64,000 bases of DNA from Simkaniaceae bacterium. Its GTDB lineage: Bacteria; Chlamydiota; Chlamydiia; Chlamydiales; Simkaniaceae. The first letter of the stretch is position 1; each line of letters opens with the position of its first letter. Location of the stretch: positions 1,116,001 through 1,180,000 of the forward strand of contig CP073762.1 of the NCBI GenBank assembly GCA_018399055.1. The letters run 5' to 3'. The translations under genes were made by a program, and so were the position numbers. Below are positions 53,118 to 61,748 of the stretch, one piece after another. The notes beneath the pieces were generated by a model. It was not told the origin of the DNA. It did no database searches and worked only from the letters and a program-made list of their open reading frames with translations.

Positions 53118-53687
53118 TTAAGCACCAACTCCAATGAGTTCTTTGTTCTCATCTTCGAAAGTAAGCTTTTTAACTAAAGCTTCCTGTTGTCTAAGCTTCG
53201 CTTCTTCTGCTTTAAATTTACTTCTAAATGACTCAAGCTCAGATAGAAAGTCATCCTTGTCGTCTTTAAGAGAAATCGTTTTCTGATTGACCTGTTCACT
53301 AATAATCATGGTTCCACGAATAATGAGCATCCTGGTCTTCTTATTACTGGAAAGATCAACAGAAGCAAATTTTTCGGGGTGTTTCAGGTACAGAGACCTA
53401 AGGAATCTAGCTCCTCTTTTTGCGAGTTTTTTCTCTGCTAGAATACGAAGAAAAGAGAATTTAGATCCCGATAGAACGTTTACTAGATATTGCTTAAGTC
53501 CATAGGGCTTAATTAGTTTTCCAAGCTTCAGCATTGTAGCTAAGTCACCTAGATCAAAACGAATCTGTTTACGATTAATATCTTTGTAGCGTACTTCTTC
53601 TTCAGTTTGCTCGCTAGACTGAATGGTTAGAAATTCAACCATTGATCCAAGTTCCTTAGATTTAAGCACTTTTTCCTCAAAACCCAT
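53118..53687 (-). CDS. Unknown protein, paralog B (189 aa)
   Basis: Tandem paralog of the 52270 protein, roughly 40% identical by eye, with conserved blocks RYKDINRKQIRFDLGD, LIKPYGL, FLRSLYLKHPEKF and TISLKDDKDDF. GGAG seven bases before ATG 53687. The C-terminal third is a predicted coiled coil (FRSKFKAEEAKLRQQEALVKK). A 263-bp AT-rich spacer separates it from paralog A, and each has its own terminator, so they are separately controlled. Function unknown. Confidence 0.8.
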   Translation of the reverse strand: MGFEEKVLKSKELGSMVEFLTIQSSEQTEEEVRYKDINRKQIRFDLGDLATMLKLGKLIKPYGLKQYLVNVLSGSKFSFLRILAEKKLAKRGARFLRSLYLKHPEKFASVDLSSNKKTRMLIIRGTMIISEQVNQKTISLKDDKDDFLSELESFRSKFKAEEAKLRQQEALVKKLTFEDENKELIGVGA

Positions 53688-53877
53688 GATTATTCTCCAA
53701 TGTTTTATGTTATTTTTAAATAGTTAACATGTAATATTATATCATAAAATATAATTTATCCATAATGGGAACATGGTAATTGTTTTTTTTGCACACTTTA
53801 TAGGCAAGAGCCAGCTCTTAGAACGATTCTGTAGCTTTTAAGGCCAAAACTTAGCACTCTTTGAATTGAATTAGCAC

Positions 53878-53905
53878 TTGATCGATTTCACTGTCAGAGT
53901 ATACA
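53878..53905 (+). promoter_or_regulatory. Promoter candidate for the Cys-cluster gene
   Basis: TTGATC (53878-53883), 16 bases, TATACA (53900-53905). The predicted start would be only a few bases before ATG 53915. Confidence 0.3.
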
Positions 53906-53914
53906 TTGGATCGC

Positions 53915-54481
53915 ATGTCAGATCTTCTCGATGAACTACTTATCCAGGCATCAGATGCCACACAGCAGCCCCCAACCCCTGAGGGTGGGATTCTGAGGCA
54001 ATGGGTCCCAGGTTGGATTAGACATCCAGTAAAGTGCTTTCTAGCCCCCTTTGTTGTAATGGACTATCATATGCAGCGCTTTGCCAGAAAACTTGTCCGC
54101 CCTCCTTTCAAGCAAGAAGGGGGATGTAAAAAAAGGGGAAACTGCTGCCACTACGTTCTGATCCGTTATTCTCCCTCTCTTATTGGCCGTTTCTTCTACT
54201 TCTGGTATACCCAGTTTCAGGGCTTTTATCCTCGTCTTAAAGAACCCCAGGAATATGAAGGAAAGATGATGCATGTGATGGGATGCCGCTATCTCAAAAA
54301 AGATGGCTCTTGTGGTCAGTACCGTCTACGTCCACTTGTTTGCCGTCAGTGGCCGATGATTGAATATTTTGGCTATCCCAGAGTCCTCAAAGGGTGTGGC
54401 TATCGATCAAACCCTCTTTACCCTCCTGAGACTCCTGATAACCTCGAAGATGAGGATTCCCGCCTCAAAGTTATTCAATAA
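53915..54481 (+). CDS. YkgJ-type cysteine-cluster protein
   Basis: 188 aa from ATG 53915. The cysteines follow the UPF0153/YkgJ pattern: GGCKKRGNCCHYV, then MGCRYLKKDGSCGQYRLRPLVCRQWP and a final GCGYRSNP. This is thought to bind Zn or Fe-S. Family members may be oxidoreductases or metal-binding accessory proteins; the role is not established. The N-terminus has a basic amphipathic stretch (GWIRHPVKCFLAPFVVMDYH) before the cluster. A TTGATC-16-TATACA promoter-like sequence lies directly before the ATG. Confidence 0.85.
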   Translation: MSDLLDELLIQASDATQQPPTPEGGILRQWVPGWIRHPVKCFLAPFVVMDYHMQRFARKLVRPPFKQEGGCKKRGNCCHYVLIRYSPSLIGRFFYFWYTQFQGFYPRLKEPQEYEGKMMHVMGCRYLKKDGSCGQYRLRPLVCRQWPMIEYFGYPRVLKGCGYRSNPLYPPETPDNLEDEDSRLKVIQ

Positions 54482-54590
54482 TATGAGAAAATTTAGGGAC
54501 AGACCTTAAGCGAGACAAGAGTCGTTGAGTAAAAAAAATGATTCGACTAATATGTTCTGTTCTAAAACATACAAAAAGGCGATAGGAATT

Positions 54591-55178
54591 ATGACGTTCA
54601 AACAACCTGACCTCCCCTATGACTTAAAAGCACTGGCTCCCTTTGTTTCTGAAGAACAAATGGATTACCATTATAACAAGCATCATGCTGCATATTTCAA
54701 GAAGTTGAATGGTCTTGTAGAAGGAAAGCCTGAGGGTGATAAAGACTTAGATACTGTCGTCAAAGAGTCGACTGGGGGTGTTTTCAATAATGCTGCTCAA
54801 GCATGGAATCATACGTTCTTCTGGAATTGTATGTCGCCTGATGGTGGTGGAAAGCCAAGCGGAGAGATGCTTAGCGCCATTGAAAGAGACTTCGGGAGTT
54901 TGGATGAATTCATGAAGAAGTTTTCCGATAGTGCAGCAACTCTCTTTGGATCAGGGTGGGCTTGGCTTGCCTCAGACAGCCAAGGAAAGCTTGAAATTAT
55001 GCCTCTAAGTAATGCGGATACGCCTCTAAAGCACGGCAAAACTCCTATTCTTACGTTGGATGTGTGGGAGCATGCGTATTATATTGATTATCGCAACGAA
55101 AGGCCTCGATTCATAGAGCAGTTCCGCGATGTTATCAATTGGGACTTTGTTCTTAAGTGTTACAAAGGACAATCATGA
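54591..55178 (+). CDS. sodB: Superoxide dismutase (Fe/Mn)
   Basis: 195 aa from ATG 54591, preceded by TAGGAATT; the frame is open upstream but that part is not conserved. Metal ligands: His27 (DYHYNKHHAAY), His74 (AWNHTFFW), Asp157 and His161 (DVWEHAYYIDY). Gln70 in AAQAWNHTFFW is the Fe-type pattern. Converts superoxide to peroxide and oxygen; cytosolic, normal length. Its stop overlaps the ATG of the downstream coiled-coil gene (ATGA), so the two are translated together. Confidence 0.96.
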   Translation: MTFKQPDLPYDLKALAPFVSEEQMDYHYNKHHAAYFKKLNGLVEGKPEGDKDLDTVVKESTGGVFNNAAQAWNHTFFWNCMSPDGGGKPSGEMLSAIERDFGSLDEFMKKFSDSAATLFGSGWAWLASDSQGKLEIMPLSNADTPLKHGKTPILTLDVWEHAYYIDYRNERPRFIEQFRDVINWDFVLKCYKGQS

Positions 55179-55558
55179 CCGATAAGCAAAAACTTCTCAG
55201 GCTTCTTGATGATCTGTCCGACAAGCAAAAAGAGGTGAGTCGGTGCCACGATTATTATGAGGCTCTTGAAAAGGAAATCGAAAGTAAAAAAGTTGGATTA
55301 GCTAATCCAGAGGATTATGCCGACCTTGAAAAGATTGTTGCTGCTCTAAATCGTGAATATGAGGCAAAAAGCGATCTTTTGATGGAGGAGCTCAATGAAA
55401 GCTTAATCATGGGGTATGATCTTTCAAAAAAGATTGGAAAAGAAATTGCCCATGATTTTAAGAAGCTCTGGGATTATATGACACGTTCAATCAGTACAGA
55501 AGTTCAGCTTGACCGAGTTCTGCGTGATGTTGACTATCTGAAAAAAGAGTTGTTTTAA
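55175..55558 (+). CDS. Small coiled-coil protein coupled to superoxide dismutase
   Basis: 127 aa (MTDKQKLLRLLDDLSDKQKEV). Helical and charged throughout, with heptad spacing in residues ~1-80 (YEALEKEIESKKVGL, ALNREYEAKSDLLMEEL). The ATG overlaps the sod stop and AAAGGA precedes it. No signal peptide. Family not recognised. Translation coupling suggests equimolar expression with the dismutase. Confidence 0.75.
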   Translation: MTDKQKLLRLLDDLSDKQKEVSRCHDYYEALEKEIESKKVGLANPEDYADLEKIVAALNREYEAKSDLLMEELNESLIMGYDLSKKIGKEIAHDFKKLWDYMTRSISTEVQLDRVLRDVDYLKKELF

Positions 55559-55620
55559 CCCCTTGTCAATATTTTATGAATTTATTACAAGGTGCTTGGA
55601 TGGTTCAGTAAAGATGCCCA

Positions 55621-56523
55621 ATGCAAATTCGACATTCTAAAAGCACCTTCGTGATGTTCTCGTTTCTTTTCGTTTTTGCAATGTCTGCACATCTGTTTGG
55701 AGGTAATGGGTGCTCAGTCCTTGATATCAAAAGATATAAAGTCCCCGATAGCTTAGAGGTAAGGAACTATGAGGATGTGACTCTAGATTGTGGAAAAAAT
55801 GGGGAAGCACTTTTCACAATCAGCCTCCCAGAGGACATTCCACCTGAGGGCCTTCCTTGTTTTCTAATCGTTGGTGGACTAAAAACAGGTCGAGAAAGTC
55901 TTCAGTTTATCCCTGATCATGGGAAGTACGCTCTTATCGCTTATGAATATTCTGATATGCTAAAAAAACTTCATAAGGTAAATGTTTTATGGCATCTTTA
56001 TACGGTTCGAAAGGCAATGTTAGAAGTCCCTCCTGAGCTGATTGGCATCCTAAAGTATCTTTATGATCAATCCTGGATTAATGATCAGCCGATTAGCTTG
56101 ATGGGATATAGCTTTGGTGCAACCTTCATGCCTGTGACTTATGTGAAAGCCGAAGAAGAAGGAATGGATCTAGGCCCAGGAGTACTATGCTATGGAGGAG
56201 CGGGGATCTATTGCTTGTTTAAAGCAAATGTTCCTGTGCCAAAGTTTTTAAAAGACCCGGTTTCTTCTATGGCAGCAGCAGCCTTTAAGCCCATTGACCC
56301 CATTCTTTATGCTCCAAGAATGAAAGGGGACTTTTTGATTCTTAATGGAATCTATGACTCACAAATCCCTATGGAATGTGCTCAGCGTCTCCAAAATCTG
56401 GTTCCAGAACCCAAAACAGTCATTAACCTAAAAACCGAGCACATGCACCCTTCAAACACGGAGCTCAATTTGAGGTTAATTGATATTAGCCGAAAATGGC
56501 TCGACGAGAAACGTAAAAAATAA
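55621..56523 (+). CDS. Exported alpha/beta hydrolase
   Basis: 300 aa with an N-terminal hydrophobic segment at residues ~8-27 (TFVMFSFLFVFAMSAHLFG) serving as signal peptide or anchor. The nucleophile elbow is GYSFGA with Ser164. Asp246 (LNGIYDSQIP) and His274 or His276 (KTEHMHPSN) complete a plausible triad. CFLIVGGLKTGRESLQF supplies the oxyanion region. It resembles dienelactone-hydrolase/prolyl-peptidase-type esterases; substrate unknown. Its 3' end overlaps the convergent 56486-57283 gene by 38 bp. Confidence 0.8.
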   Translation: MQIRHSKSTFVMFSFLFVFAMSAHLFGGNGCSVLDIKRYKVPDSLEVRNYEDVTLDCGKNGEALFTISLPEDIPPEGLPCFLIVGGLKTGRESLQFIPDHGKYALIAYEYSDMLKKLHKVNVLWHLYTVRKAMLEVPPELIGILKYLYDQSWINDQPISLMGYSFGATFMPVTYVKAEEEGMDLGPGVLCYGGAGIYCLFKANVPVPKFLKDPVSSMAAAAFKPIDPILYAPRMKGDFLILNGIYDSQIPMECAQRLQNLVPEPKTVINLKTEHMHPSNTELNLRLIDISRKWLDEKRKK

Positions 56524-57283
56524 CAATCAAAACCGCCCATTTTTCGAAAAACTTTTTCATGTTCATTGATTCAGATTGTGTCTTCATATATTCCGCAAGT
56601 GTTTTAAGAGCCTGTTCAGGGTTTATTTTTTTCTCAATTTCTGAGAGGGAGAGCGTGAATGCAGCTTTCTCCTCAGAGCGCCGATCGGATAAAACCGGAA
56701 TATTTGAGTAATGCATTTCGATGAAGCCTTTAGCACGTTCTATGAGAGCTAAAGCGCGGTCAATATTTCCTGCTTCAAATTCCTTGTTTGCTTGTAGCAG
56801 AATGTTGGGAACTTGTGAGGAAGCATAAAAATACTCTTTTTCGACTGCTCGAGCTTTAGAAAAGTCGAGCCACATAATATTGAGCCCTAGATCCCAAAGA
56901 TAAGGGATATAAAGTGTTGCCGGGGTGCCTTCTGAGGGGTGAATCAAGTTGTCAATGACCTTAGAGAATAATTCGTAGTTTTCCCGATAACTTTGCCTGT
57001 CGGCTTCTACCACAATTAGGTTGAAGGTTTGAATCCAAGCAGGGTAATCTTTTCCATTTCCCTCTTTTATTGCTTCTAGAAGTTTATTGAGGTTTTGGTA
57101 GATTTCCTGGTTTTTTTCGGCTCTTGTAACTTCTGCAATACGATGTTTTTCCTCAGCGCGCACTTTCCCAAGGGTTTCTCCACTTGGTATTGAAGTACTT
57201 ATTGGGGTGGTTTCCTTTTCAGGCTCTTTTTCAGTAGGAATTTCAGCATAAGTCACTTTTTCTGAATTACTTATTGATTCCAT
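56486..57283 (-). CDS. Unknown protein with a single C-terminal membrane anchor (265 aa)
   Basis: AAAGGAG precedes the ATG. N-terminal ~50 residues are polar and low-complexity (PTEKEPEKETTPISTSIPSG). A helical body follows (TPR-like LLQANKEFEAGNIDRALALIERAKGF), and one hydrophobic segment lies at the very end (WAVLIVIFYVSRRAIF). No signal peptide. This is the topology of a tail-anchored membrane protein. It starts 47 bp after the end of the P-type ATPase gene on the same strand and may be the last gene of that operon. No family recognised. Confidence 0.75.
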   Translation of the reverse strand: MESISNSEKVTYAEIPTEKEPEKETTPISTSIPSGETLGKVRAEEKHRIAEVTRAEKNQEIYQNLNKLLEAIKEGNGKDYPAWIQTFNLIVVEADRQSYRENYELFSKVIDNLIHPSEGTPATLYIPYLWDLGLNIMWLDFSKARAVEKEYFYASSQVPNILLQANKEFEAGNIDRALALIERAKGFIEMHYSNIPVLSDRRSEEKAAFTLSLSEIEKKINPEQALKTLAEYMKTQSESMNMKKFFEKWAVLIVIFYVSRRAIFG

Positions 57284-57330
57284 GGTTTATGACTCCTTTG
57301 TTAAAGTTAAGGAACTATAAAGGAGTGAAT

Positions 57331-59751
57331 TTATTTTTTACAACAATGAGAAATAAGGTTCTCAGATGTTTCATCTAGGAATCGAGCATGCCGGGCTGTT
57401 TCATACCCAATGAGTTTATAGAGTGCGATTTTTACGACCATACAGATGATAAACCAAGCTCCAATATAGAGCCAAGACCATCCAACATATTTCCATCCGA
57501 TCCCACTGAAGTCGCTTGTGTTGAGTCCATAGACTGAAACAAGGGTTCCAATGACCTGGGAAAAGAGAGTTGCTAGGAAGAACTTCCACTCAGGAAGAGG
57601 ACGTTCAAACAGTGTTCCTGTATTCCTTGTAAGATAGATAGTTAAGTTTCCGCCACAGAGGATTGCCAAGAATGCGAGAGTGCGTATGTGTGCCAAATCA
57701 AAGTCCCACATTTCCTGTCCGATCCAAAAGAGGCCAAAGGTTGAAATCACTCCAACGGTGGCGAGGCCGATGGAGATTGTGAAGATCTCCTTCATATTCC
57801 ATTTGACTGGTTCTTTCTCAATACGCATGTGATCATAGGCAATCATCATGATAGGAATATCGTTAAGAAGGGCGATCAAGATGATCATGACAGCTGTTAG
57901 GGGCTGTATTTTAAAGAGGATCATTGCCAGAAAGAGAAAGAAAAGAAGGCGGCAGGTCTCGCTGATGCGGTACATTGCGTAACTCTTCATCCTCCCAAAG
58001 ATGCAGCGTGCTTCATCGATTGCTTTCTTGATGACCATGAGCCCTGGATCAGTGAGAATAAGGTCAGCAGCAGCCCTTGCAGCGTCTGTAGCATTGCTCA
58101 CAGCAATCCCGATGTCGGCTTGCTTCAGGGCAGGGGCATCATTGATTCCATCTCCTGTCATCCCGACAATATGGTTTTTCTTTTGGAAGGTTTGGACGAT
58201 TTTAAACTTATGCTCTGGAAAAACCTCTGCAAACCCATCTGCCGTTTCGATATTATCTTCAGTGATTTCCTTTGCTGGCATAATGTTTGGGCCTAGATCA
58301 AGTTTCGAAGAGATTTCCCGAGCAATCGCCGTGTGGTCTCCTGTTACCATCTTGATTTTGACATCCATTGCCCGCGCGCTATCAACGGTTTCTCTCGTAT
58401 CATCGCGAGGGGGGTCAAAAAGGGGAATAAGCCCTAGAAACTTCCAGCTGTTTCCATCTCCCTCTGCGACTCCCAAAGTGCGAAATCCCCGCGCTGCAAA
58501 GGCATCAACAGCATCATTGACCTTTTTAGCAAAGGTTTCATCAGGTTTTGCAAGTTCTAAAACCATCTGAGGAGCTCCTTTACTGACATGAAGGGGTTTC
58601 CCCTCAGGAGTTGTTAAAATGACTTCAGTTCGTTTCCGAACTGGATCAAAGGGGATAAATTTTTCTACTTTGTACTTCTTTATTGCGTCAATATTTTTCG
58701 CTTCATGGACAATTGCTTGGTCGATAGCGTCCTCACCTGTTAAGTCGGAAGCAAGGACTGCGGCAAATAGGACGTCGTCAGCGGATTTCTCAAAAGAGGT
58801 GACCTCTCCTACGGTCAGTTCGTTTTTTGTTAGAGTTCCTGTTTTGTCAGAGCATAAAATATCCATTCCTGCGAGTTCTTCAATGGCGATAAGCTTTGAA
58901 ACAATTGCCTTGAGCTTAGCCATACGGTTGGCTCCAATCGCCATTGTCATTGATAGGACTGCTGGCAATGCAACAGGGATTCCTGCAATTATAAGGACAA
59001 GAAGAAAAATCACCAGGTTCCCTAGTTCTAAGTGAAGGGTATGGGAAACTTGTGTGCGAAAAAGGGCAATGACTAGAAGAATAGCTGCAATTCCTAGGGT
59101 CAAAAAGATTAAAAAATGGCCAATTTTAAGAACCGCTTCTTGGAAATGGGATTTTGATTTTGCTGTAGCAACGAGTTTGGCAGTCTTTCCGAAGAAAGTT
59201 CTGAGTCCTGTTTCAGTCACCTCTCCTACCATCTCTCCTAGTTTTGCTGTGGTTCCTGAGTAGGCGGTATCTCCCACCTTCTTATCGACAGGAAGGGATT
59301 CTCCTGTGAGCGAGGATTGATCTACAGAAAGGTACTCTCCGGAAACAAGTTTGATGTCGGCTGGGATGATATTTCCTAGCTTCACAAAAACCGCATCTCC
59401 TGGGACAAGTGCCTTTGCTTCGATATTTTGCCATTTCCCATCTCGTTTAACCCGTGCTTTCAGAGCCAATTTTGATTTCAGTGTTTCGATGGCATTATTG
59501 GCCTTAAACTCTTGAAAAAATCCCAAGATGGCGTTGATAAAGAGAAGAGCAAGAATCATGATCAGATCGGGCCATCTTTGCAAATAGCCGGAGAGAATAG
59601 CTGCAATCTCAATCATCCAGGGAATGGGTCCCCAGAAGAAGGTAAATAGGCGGAGCCAAATGCTCTTTTTTTTCAACTCTAGGATGTTTTCTCCAAACTT
59701 ATTCAGGCGCTCTTCGGCTTCCTTTGTAGTGAGTCCACTTGGCTCTGTCAT
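57331..59751 (-). CDS. P-type H+-ATPase (plasma-membrane type IIIA)
   Basis: 806 aa, ten membrane helices. Phosphorylation motif SDKTGTLTKNE. Actuator loop SLTGESLPVDK. Helix-4 GIPVALPAVLS with Pro as in proton pumps. Nucleotide domain KGAPQMVLELAK, hinge GDGINDAPALKQADIGIAVSNATDAARAAADLILT, and LLNDIPIMMIAYD in helix 6 with the Asp used for proton transport. Resembles archaeal/plant/fungal IIIA pumps without the long regulatory C-terminus. It moves H+ outward using ATP, or makes ATP if driven backwards. Overlaps the glucan phosphorylase stop by four bases (59748-59751). Confidence 0.94.
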   Translation of the reverse strand: MTEPSGLTTKEAEERLNKFGENILELKKKSIWLRLFTFFWGPIPWMIEIAAILSGYLQRWPDLIMILALLFINAILGFFQEFKANNAIETLKSKLALKARVKRDGKWQNIEAKALVPGDAVFVKLGNIIPADIKLVSGEYLSVDQSSLTGESLPVDKKVGDTAYSGTTAKLGEMVGEVTETGLRTFFGKTAKLVATAKSKSHFQEAVLKIGHFLIFLTLGIAAILLVIALFRTQVSHTLHLELGNLVIFLLVLIIAGIPVALPAVLSMTMAIGANRMAKLKAIVSKLIAIEELAGMDILCSDKTGTLTKNELTVGEVTSFEKSADDVLFAAVLASDLTGEDAIDQAIVHEAKNIDAIKKYKVEKFIPFDPVRKRTEVILTTPEGKPLHVSKGAPQMVLELAKPDETFAKKVNDAVDAFAARGFRTLGVAEGDGNSWKFLGLIPLFDPPRDDTRETVDSARAMDVKIKMVTGDHTAIAREISSKLDLGPNIMPAKEITEDNIETADGFAEVFPEHKFKIVQTFQKKNHIVGMTGDGINDAPALKQADIGIAVSNATDAARAAADLILTDPGLMVIKKAIDEARCIFGRMKSYAMYRISETCRLLFFLFLAMILFKIQPLTAVMIILIALLNDIPIMMIAYDHMRIEKEPVKWNMKEIFTISIGLATVGVISTFGLFWIGQEMWDFDLAHIRTLAFLAILCGGNLTIYLTRNTGTLFERPLPEWKFFLATLFSQVIGTLVSVYGLNTSDFSGIGWKYVGWSWLYIGAWFIICMVVKIALYKLIGYETARHARFLDETSENLISHCCKK

Positions 59752-61748
59752 CCAATCATCTCCAGATAATATTTTTCAACGTAGTCGCGCACCATTCTGT
59801 GGGTCGAGTATTCAGGAGTGAGGCGCGCCATGCTTTCCTTAATTTTTTTCAGCCACCCCTTAGGAATACCATTTTCATCGCGATTATAGAAGAGGGGAAC
59901 GATCTCATTTTCTAGGAGTTCCATGAGCAGTTTTCCATCTTCTTTATCATTGTCTCCGGGTATTGCCCATCCTACATCTGGGGTATACGCTTCAGCCCAC
60001 CATCCATCGAGAGAGGAGCAATTGAGTCCACCATTGGCAAGAATTTTCATGCCACTAGTCCCACTGGCTTCCCAAGGACGACGGGGGGTGTTTACCCAAA
60101 GATCCATTCCTTGGACAAGACGCTCTGCTAGGAGAATATCATAATCTGAAAGAAATACTGCATGTGGACGTACATCAGGACGGCTTGTAAAAGTAATCCA
60201 TTTTTGAATCAGAGCTTGCCCTGGTGCATCTGCTGGATGCGCCTTCCCAGCAATGATAAGCTGAATTTTCTTCTCCTTGAGAAGGCATAAAAGGCGCTCC
60301 TCGTCTTGCAAGAGAAGGTCGACTCGTTTGTAGGTGGCGAAGCGGCGGGAAAACCCAATGGTTAGAACTTCGGAATCTAAAAATTGATCAAGATGAGAGG
60401 TGATTTTTTCAGGAGCCCCTCTTCGAGTGAGTTCTCCCTTCAGACGATTTCTTGTGTAGTCGACGAGCTTTTTTCGAGATTTATTTCGATACTCCCAAAG
60501 CTCATCTTCAGAGATTGCTTCGAGCTCGCTTTCAAGGGTTTCAATGGGTTCATACCACCGGTGTTCTCCAGCACATTGACACCAAAGCTTATCAGATTCT
60601 GGAGACTCCCATGAAGGGATATGAACCCCATTTGTAATGGCTCCAACTGCGCATCCTAGTTTCTCGAAAAGTTTTTGGCTCACTTCCCCATGCAGTTTGC
60701 TCACTCCGTTGATGTAAGCGCTTCCTCGAACGGCTAAATAGGCCATATTAAAGGGATCCGATTTTTCAACTTGTCCAAGGGCTAAAAGATCTTCAATAGA
60801 AATCCCAAGGCTTTTTGCATATTCTGCAAACCCTGTCCGCATGATATCAATGGGAAAGCGGTCAAAACCTGCTTCAACGGGTGTATGGGTTGTGAATAAG
60901 GTTTTTTCTTTTACTTTTTTGAAAGCTTCTTCGAAAGGCTCTTCTCTATAGCGAGCTCTTTCTAGTGTTGCAAATGCGGCATGGCCTTCGTTGAGATGAA
61001 AAATATTTGCTTCAATCCCTAAAGCTTTTAGAAGGCGCACTCCTCCGACCCCTAGGGCAACTTCTTGCTTTAAGCGGGTTTCGATCCCACCCCCATAGAG
61101 CTCACTTGTTATTCCTCGGTCGGTGGGTTCATTGAGAAAGTCATTGCTGTCAAGGAGGTAAAGAGGAATAGTACCAACCATTGCTTTATAGACCCGGAAA
61201 AAGACTGTACGACCTGGAAACTCAACAGGGATCCGGATGTTGACTTTTTCAATAGGGAGTTGGCTTGGTTCATTAAAAGGGTAGAGGGCAACTTGTTTAC
61301 CATCGGGGCTGATTTCCTGCCGAAAATAGCCTTGTTGATACAGAAGTCCGATTCCTACAAGAGGAACTCCTAGGTCGCTGCAGGCTTTAAGATGATCGCC
61401 GGCAAGAAGACCTAGCCCCCCAGAATAGATAGGGAGAGATTCACTTAGCCCAAATTCCATACTAAAATAGGCGATTGAAATTGTCTTCCCGTGCGTTTTT
61501 TCAAACCAATTGGACGCTTGAAGATCTTTTTCCCTCCGTTCCAAATGAGATTTCAATAGCGAGGAAAATGCTTTATCCTGCTCAAGCTCTTTTTTTCGAA
61601 TGTCACTGAGCGTTTGAAGAATAAGCCATGGATTTCGGGTTTTTTTCCATAGCTCGGGGTCGACTTTCTCCCAGAGTTCATTGGCAAAATAACTTGAGCA
61701 ACGCCGAAGATCAAGTGCTAGGGTGTGGAGATCTATTCCCATTTCCAA
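59748..61748 (-). CDS. glgP: Alpha-glucan (glycogen) phosphorylase, short type
   Basis: 666 aa, the shorter alpha-glucan phosphorylase form that lacks the long N-terminal regulatory region of muscle-type enzymes. [35 protein letters not shown] is the N-terminal active-site region. HLNEGHAAF and [13 protein letters not shown] follow. PLP is bound by Lys in [14 protein letters not shown]. It releases glucose-1-phosphate from stored glucan without spending ATP. ATG 61748 or 61742 starts it, overlapping the phosphoketolase tail by 16 bp. The downstream pump gene overlaps its stop. Confidence 0.95.
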   Translation of the reverse strand: MEMGIDLHTLALDLRRCSSYFANELWEKVDPELWKKTRNPWLILQTLSDIRKKELEQDKAFSSLLKSHLERREKDLQASNWFEKTHGKTISIAYFSMEFGLSESLPIYSGGLGLLAGDHLKACSDLGVPLVGIGLLYQQGYFRQEISPDGKQVALYPFNEPSQLPIEKVNIRIPVEFPGRTVFFRVYKAMVGTIPLYLLDSNDFLNEPTDRGITSELYGGGIETRLKQEVALGVGGVRLLKALGIEANIFHLNEGHAAFATLERARYREEPFEEAFKKVKEKTLFTTHTPVEAGFDRFPIDIMRTGFAEYAKSLGISIEDLLALGQVEKSDPFNMAYLAVRGSAYINGVSKLHGEVSQKLFEKLGCAVGAITNGVHIPSWESPESDKLWCQCAGEHRWYEPIETLESELEAISEDELWEYRNKSRKKLVDYTRNRLKGELTRRGAPEKITSHLDQFLDSEVLTIGFSRRFATYKRVDLLLQDEERLLCLLKEKKIQLIIAGKAHPADAPGQALIQKWITFTSRPDVRPHAVFLSDYDILLAERLVQGMDLWVNTPRRPWEASGTSGMKILANGGLNCSSLDGWWAEAYTPDVGWAIPGDNDKEDGKLLMELLENEIVPLFYNRDENGIPKGWLKKIKESMARLTPEYSTHRMVRDYVEKYYLEMIG

